From Isoetes taiwanensis (lineage: Eukaryota > Streptophyta > Lycopodiopsida > Isoetales > Isoetaceae), in NCBI GenBank assembly GCA_021234155.1, contig JAJEKV010000052.1:122904-186903 (forward strand): a stretch of DNA of 64,000 nt, in the 5' to 3' direction. Every line of letters begins with the position of its first letter. The stretch's first letter is position 1. The position numbers were made by a program, and so were the translations under genes. The notes beneath the pieces were generated by a model. It did no database searches, was not told the DNA's origin, and saw only the letters and a list, made by a program, of their open reading frames with translations. Of the stretch, positions 60,311 to 64,000 are shown piece after piece.

Positions 60311-61164
60311 CTTTTATGTATGCAATAGCATATGCATGACAATAATGCGGTTACAATAGAAGGGGAGTATTTATTTTGTGAGTTGTTTTTTTTTATATTG
60401 AAACCATAGCCCTTCGATAAACTTTTATGATGTTATTGTTGTTTTGCCCATTTTATTCACGGTGTGTTTGCATATATTTGAAGTGACTCTTGCTAGCCGC
60501 AATGTCACGAATTGAGATTAAAATGTACTGCATGGTTGTTTTACCTTAGTAGAATAATTTGTTTGTCTTGATGTTATTGTGCTTTTTAATGAAAATTAAT
60601 ATTTAGGCCCATAAAGTTTACTATGTTTGCTAGTTAGGGCCTGAAAGGGCCCAAAATTTTTTTTTAATATAACAATCAACACACAACTACCATTAACATT
60701 ATTAATACAAACCATTGCATTTTAACACATTTAAATTAAAATCCCCTTAAACCCCTTTTAGTTTTGGGTTACGCATATTCACCGCAGGGGGTTCGTAGGA
60801 AGCGGCCAGGCTATATATTTATAATACATGTACAAAATTAATACCATTAAGTACATTCTTTCAAACCTTATAGTATTTTACAAATCTCAATATCTGATAT
60901 AGCAAAACTTGTACATACATACCCCACAAAAGCGAGATCACTATGTATGGTTGAGATCAAGGAATAATGAGCAAATATACCCCATCAGAAATGATTACTC
61001 CGAAACTAGACAATCATAGAGAGCATGACAAGAAATAAAAATTACAAGATAATAGATAGAAGCATCACCGTATGCGCTCGGCAAAAATAGAAAACCTAAG
61101 CGTCGACTTCTCCTTGGGGATGAAAAACCAGCCCCTTCCCGAGGAGTTCTTGAGGAAAACCCTA
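60311..61164. other. AT-rich stretch without recognised genes
   Basis: Nothing supportable. The tail near 61140 contains an AACCCTAAAT word (a telomere-like heptamer occurs only once). Confidence 0.6.
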
Positions 61165-61510
61165 AATAGAATAGTTTTTATAGATCCACTTTGAGACCAA
61201 TCGACCCTATGGGACCCGAGGAAGGGGCGCCCAGCAAACTTATTCTTGTCCCGGGGTTAAAAGAGCCCCAGCCCGAAGGGTTTAGGGAAAAGAGCAGGTA
61301 AAGCGCAGCCAGAATGTTGTCAAAGCTGTACAAGTATACATCATCATGAAATAAATGTGTATGTACATGTCAAAGTCGCGTGCCCAAAGGACATAGCTGA
61401 TCTCGCATGTCCATGACCTCACGGAAGGGTATGATCCTAGCATCCGTCGCGGATGCGTGCTCAATGTCACATGTAGCGGCTGGCAGGCACGACCAGCAAC
61501 TGACATAAGC
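61165..61510 (+). repeat. Dispersed repeat module, copy c
   Basis: Second full copy of 29583-29935, 31.6 kb away in direct orientation. Shared words include GACCAATCG, CCTATGGGACCCGAG, TATACATCATCATGAAATAA, GATCCTAGCATCCGT and TCACATGTAGCGGCTGG. Length changes cluster at CTG/CAG/CGG words. Confidence 0.75.
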
Positions 61511-62867
61511 AGCGTCCGGTTGATCATATCTTTGGGCAACTTTGGAAGGGTATGAGATTCATCCTCAATGGCTCCCATTTGGCAGCATTGTGAGCACAAT
61601 CACAGTGGCTCCCCAATCCCATCTACTTTGTCTCAATTCGAAGATGATGTGCCCACAATGCTGAATGGAGGCAATGATGCGTCTTTTCATGGAGCGAAGT
61701 GGGTGCTTGCTTGAGGTAGCATTGTGGGCCTCGTTCCAATGTAGGTTATGTGGCTGGTAGTGAAATGTACATCGCCAGCGGCTTGTTCAAGTGGCTGGCA
61801 TCCCAAAGCTTGCCAATGAAGCGTCAAAGATATTACCTACTCAAGCTATGGCGATCTCTGCCTCTGTTTGCACATGTATACTTTTTGTGCTCTGCACATT
61901 CCATCCTAGCCATCCGTGAGCTCTCTTTTTCCCTCCAGCTGAGGCCTTGGCGTTGTGGCCCCATTGCCATGATATAAGCTAGTTTTGGAGAGCGAGCATG
62001 CGTCCATGTTGACCACCTTCTGAAAATAGACAGTAATGGCGATCAAGGGCCGCTGAGAAGCTTGATTAGATCAGCGCTACGCCAGGGTATGCGGTAGTGC
62101 TTTCGAACCCGGAATAGAACAATATAGATACGTCGCGCTACCCATAAGGTTGGAAGCACCAAACCAAAATTTGATATTTATTAGCATAGCAACCACCAAA
62201 GTAACACCGCAAAAGTTAGGGATGAGCAAAGAAAATAACATATCATGGAGTTAAGTGCCTTTAGCATTAAATGCAGAGACAAATATATGTCGCTTCGGGA
62301 GGCTTCAAGACCCGCCTTGAGAGAGAACAACAATAGGCAATGGGAACCATCCGCGGAGCGTCATGGAAAATAACATCCGATTAGTCTTGCGCCGGGAGGC
62401 TGAAATTACTGGCAGAAAATAAATAATATATATGGATTTCGAAGGCTACATTACCGCGCTAAGACAAAATGAATAAAGTTCTTGTCTCAAAGAACAACAA
62501 TGCCACTTTAAAAAGAATTTAAAAGCCCTTTGAGCCCGCGGGGATAGAAAAGAGCTATCATCATCGCAGTGGACCCCACAGAAAACCGAAACAACAAACA
62601 AGCTCAACGCCTGGAAGAGGCGGGTGGGAAATTTGTGGAGCCAAGAGGAGCAAAATGGAAAGGAGCTCAGAAACCTTGGAAATGGCTGAAAATGAGACAA
62701 GGGTGAGAATAAATAGGAGACATGAGAAAGGCGTCCCCATCCAAGGAATGTATACGGTTCTATTGCTATCACAATAGAACCATGGCATTCTTATGGCGTG
62801 GAAACAAAATTTCCTTGTTGTCCCCATTCTATTTAAAATTTTATTGATGAATTAGAAGGTGGGTTGT
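61511..62867. other. Unassigned stretch
   Basis: Frames at 61750-61977 (plus) and 62446-62827 (minus) have ordinary composition but no recognised family. Confidence 0.5.
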
Positions 62868-63200
62868 TTCCATGGTGGTGCTGAATCACGTCTTTGGCAT
62901 ATGTCATTCAAAGGCAGGTATGATGAGTGAACAAGAGACAAAGGTTATGATTCTTGGCACAAGGAGCAAACCGCGATTTTACTTCTGAGAGGGCATGCCA
63001 TTGGAAGCCGTAACATCTTTTAAATATTTAGGGGTATTTTTTAGTAGCAATTATTTATGGGATGAATGCATAGAGTAGCGATCTGATGTCGCTTAAGGCA
63101 CTATGTGCAATGCAAAACAATGTGTCATAAAAATACATCTCTGGAATTGGAATTTGAAGAAGCGACTCTATAGATCACTTGTACAAAACAATTATACTAT
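62868..63200 (+). pseudogene. LINE reverse-transcriptase thumb fragment
   Basis: The plus strand reads LNHVFGICHSKAGMMSEQET then KVMILGTRSKPRFY, EGMPLEAVTSFKYLGVFFSS (SFKYLG at about 63012-63030) and NYLWDECIE, followed after a stop by NLKKRLYRSLVQN. This is the K-T-K-V-M-x-F to Y-L-G-V-x-F-S thumb region of a non-LTR reverse transcriptase. The YADD motif upstream is not found. The family differs from the element at 17400 (FDSIRA/YKYLGIEF type). It is a dead fragment with no poly(A) tail seen. Confidence 0.8.
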
Positions 63201-64000
63201 ACTGAAAATACTTGATTTACTTGGCGTTCTTTGAAACGCATAAATTAGGAATGTGTAAATGATGTTCAAAAGGAGGATGAGACACCCTAAAGGGATTGGT
63301 CCCTAACTCCATTTCCTTTCTTAATCAATAAGAACCTCTAACCACGTGAAATTCTAGAATAGTCTTCAAAAACATAGTGTGTTCTAAGCTCTTTTCCTTC
63401 CAGCCTTTAATCTCTTACAAAATAATAACATAATGACAATAACACATGAATTTAACACACTTTAGACATAGTGAATGCTGCTCATTATCCGTCTACACTC
63501 TGCCAGCGAATTAAGTCCAGATCCACTATTGTGAATTCCGGGCCAGATAAGTGTATACATAATCTAAAATGCAACACATACTAATAAAAGCCGCAGGTAC
63601 CATAATCATTTTGTATTACTAGAATGTGCTACTTGACAAAAGAACGATTGTGGCCATACTTACAAAACCATTACATGATGAAAGGGTCCATAAACGTAAA
63701 TTCGAGATGTGAAGAGAGCATGGACGAAGAAAAAATGGCATTAGGGAGAAATTAGCGTCCATATATTGTGCTGCTAGTGGTTCTGCTACAATAAATGAAG
63801 AGTTTCCGAAGATGATGAAGTATAGCTCTTAGTATTGCAGTAATTAAGATAAATAACAGTTGTAATGCGAATCGAGATATATTCTGTTGGTAAGTGTATG
63901 TAATTTCCTCTTGTTATAAATCTTCAATAGGGCATAAATATTTTCAATAGGATATCTACAATATTTGAAAGTACGCCGCAACTGAACGAAGCATAATGAA
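63201..64000. other. AT-rich stretch with a Helitron-3'-like relic
   Basis: About 63219-63252 resembles the minus-strand 3' end of the mini-Helitron at 47420 (ACTTGGCGTTCTTTG, CATAAATTAGGAA) but without a CTAG. Nothing else recognised. Confidence 0.4.

Noticed and set aside
63210-63260. A further Helitron 3' end on the minus strand
   Set aside because: Sequence resembles the mini-Helitron 3' end, but the terminal CTAG is missing and no 5' partner was found.

Overview
This window looks like repeat-dominated intergenic DNA from a land plant with a large nuclear genome. A fern or other seed-free plant is my guess; the sequence does not prove it. The evidence for a plant is gene debris of plant type (a DUF579/glucuronoxylan-methyltransferase-like exon, a linker histone H1 piece and a P-class pentatricopeptide-repeat piece), abundant non-autonomous Helitrons, and plant-type L1/I-like LINE remnants. 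I found no intact protein-coding gene, no tRNA, no rRNA and no CRISPR. Most long open reading frames here are translations of simple repeats (Lys/Glu, Phe/Ser/Pro or Arg/Glu polymers) and are not genes.

Layout. Positions 1-16745 hold five head-to-tail copies of a 3-4 kb unit (starts 1, 4119, 8392, 11457, 14775). Each carries (CTTTTC)-type tracts, and copies 1-4 end in an (ATTCAT)n array. Copies 1 and 2 have an internal segment replaced by a LINE reverse-transcriptase scrap, a (GA)n array and a ~1 kb homopyrimidine tract. Positions 16755-18460 are a pyrimidine tract followed by a broken LINE reverse transcriptase. Positions 19065-28150 hold Helitron termini, two long homopurine tracts and a chain of Helitrons joined end to end at 25033/25034 and 27846/27847. 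Positions 28150-33130 are mostly unassigned, with two unrecognised open frames. A Helitron 5' end at 33135 is followed by a DUF579 3' exon (plus strand), a linker histone H1 fragment (minus strand) and two 5'-truncated LINEs with poly(A) tails (minus strand). A 2 kb Helitron with a 1.8 kb purine tract (39943-41978) abuts another Helitron start at 41979. Positions 46145-57472 hold a 447 bp mini-Helitron, a pair of ~0.9 kb inverted repeats (48272-49215 and 56570-57472), a LINE endonuclease start and two Helitron 5' ends. The last 6.5 kb hold a PPR pseudogene, a second copy of a 350 bp dispersed repeat and a LINE reverse-transcriptase thumb fragment.

The elements are not a working gene set. The recurring theme is a Helitron family with a conserved 5' end (TC-YTATATTATAA, then CCTAGATC-GACGGT) and 3' end (hairpin GCCCAGC-GCTGGGC, then CTAG). 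Several members carry a long purine-only tract about 130-155 bp from the 5' terminus, always on the same strand relative to the element. A second theme concerns data quality: differences between repeat copies cluster at CAG/CTG trinucleotides, which suggests consensus errors at CHG-methylated sites. Frameshifts in the gene debris may be partly artificial.
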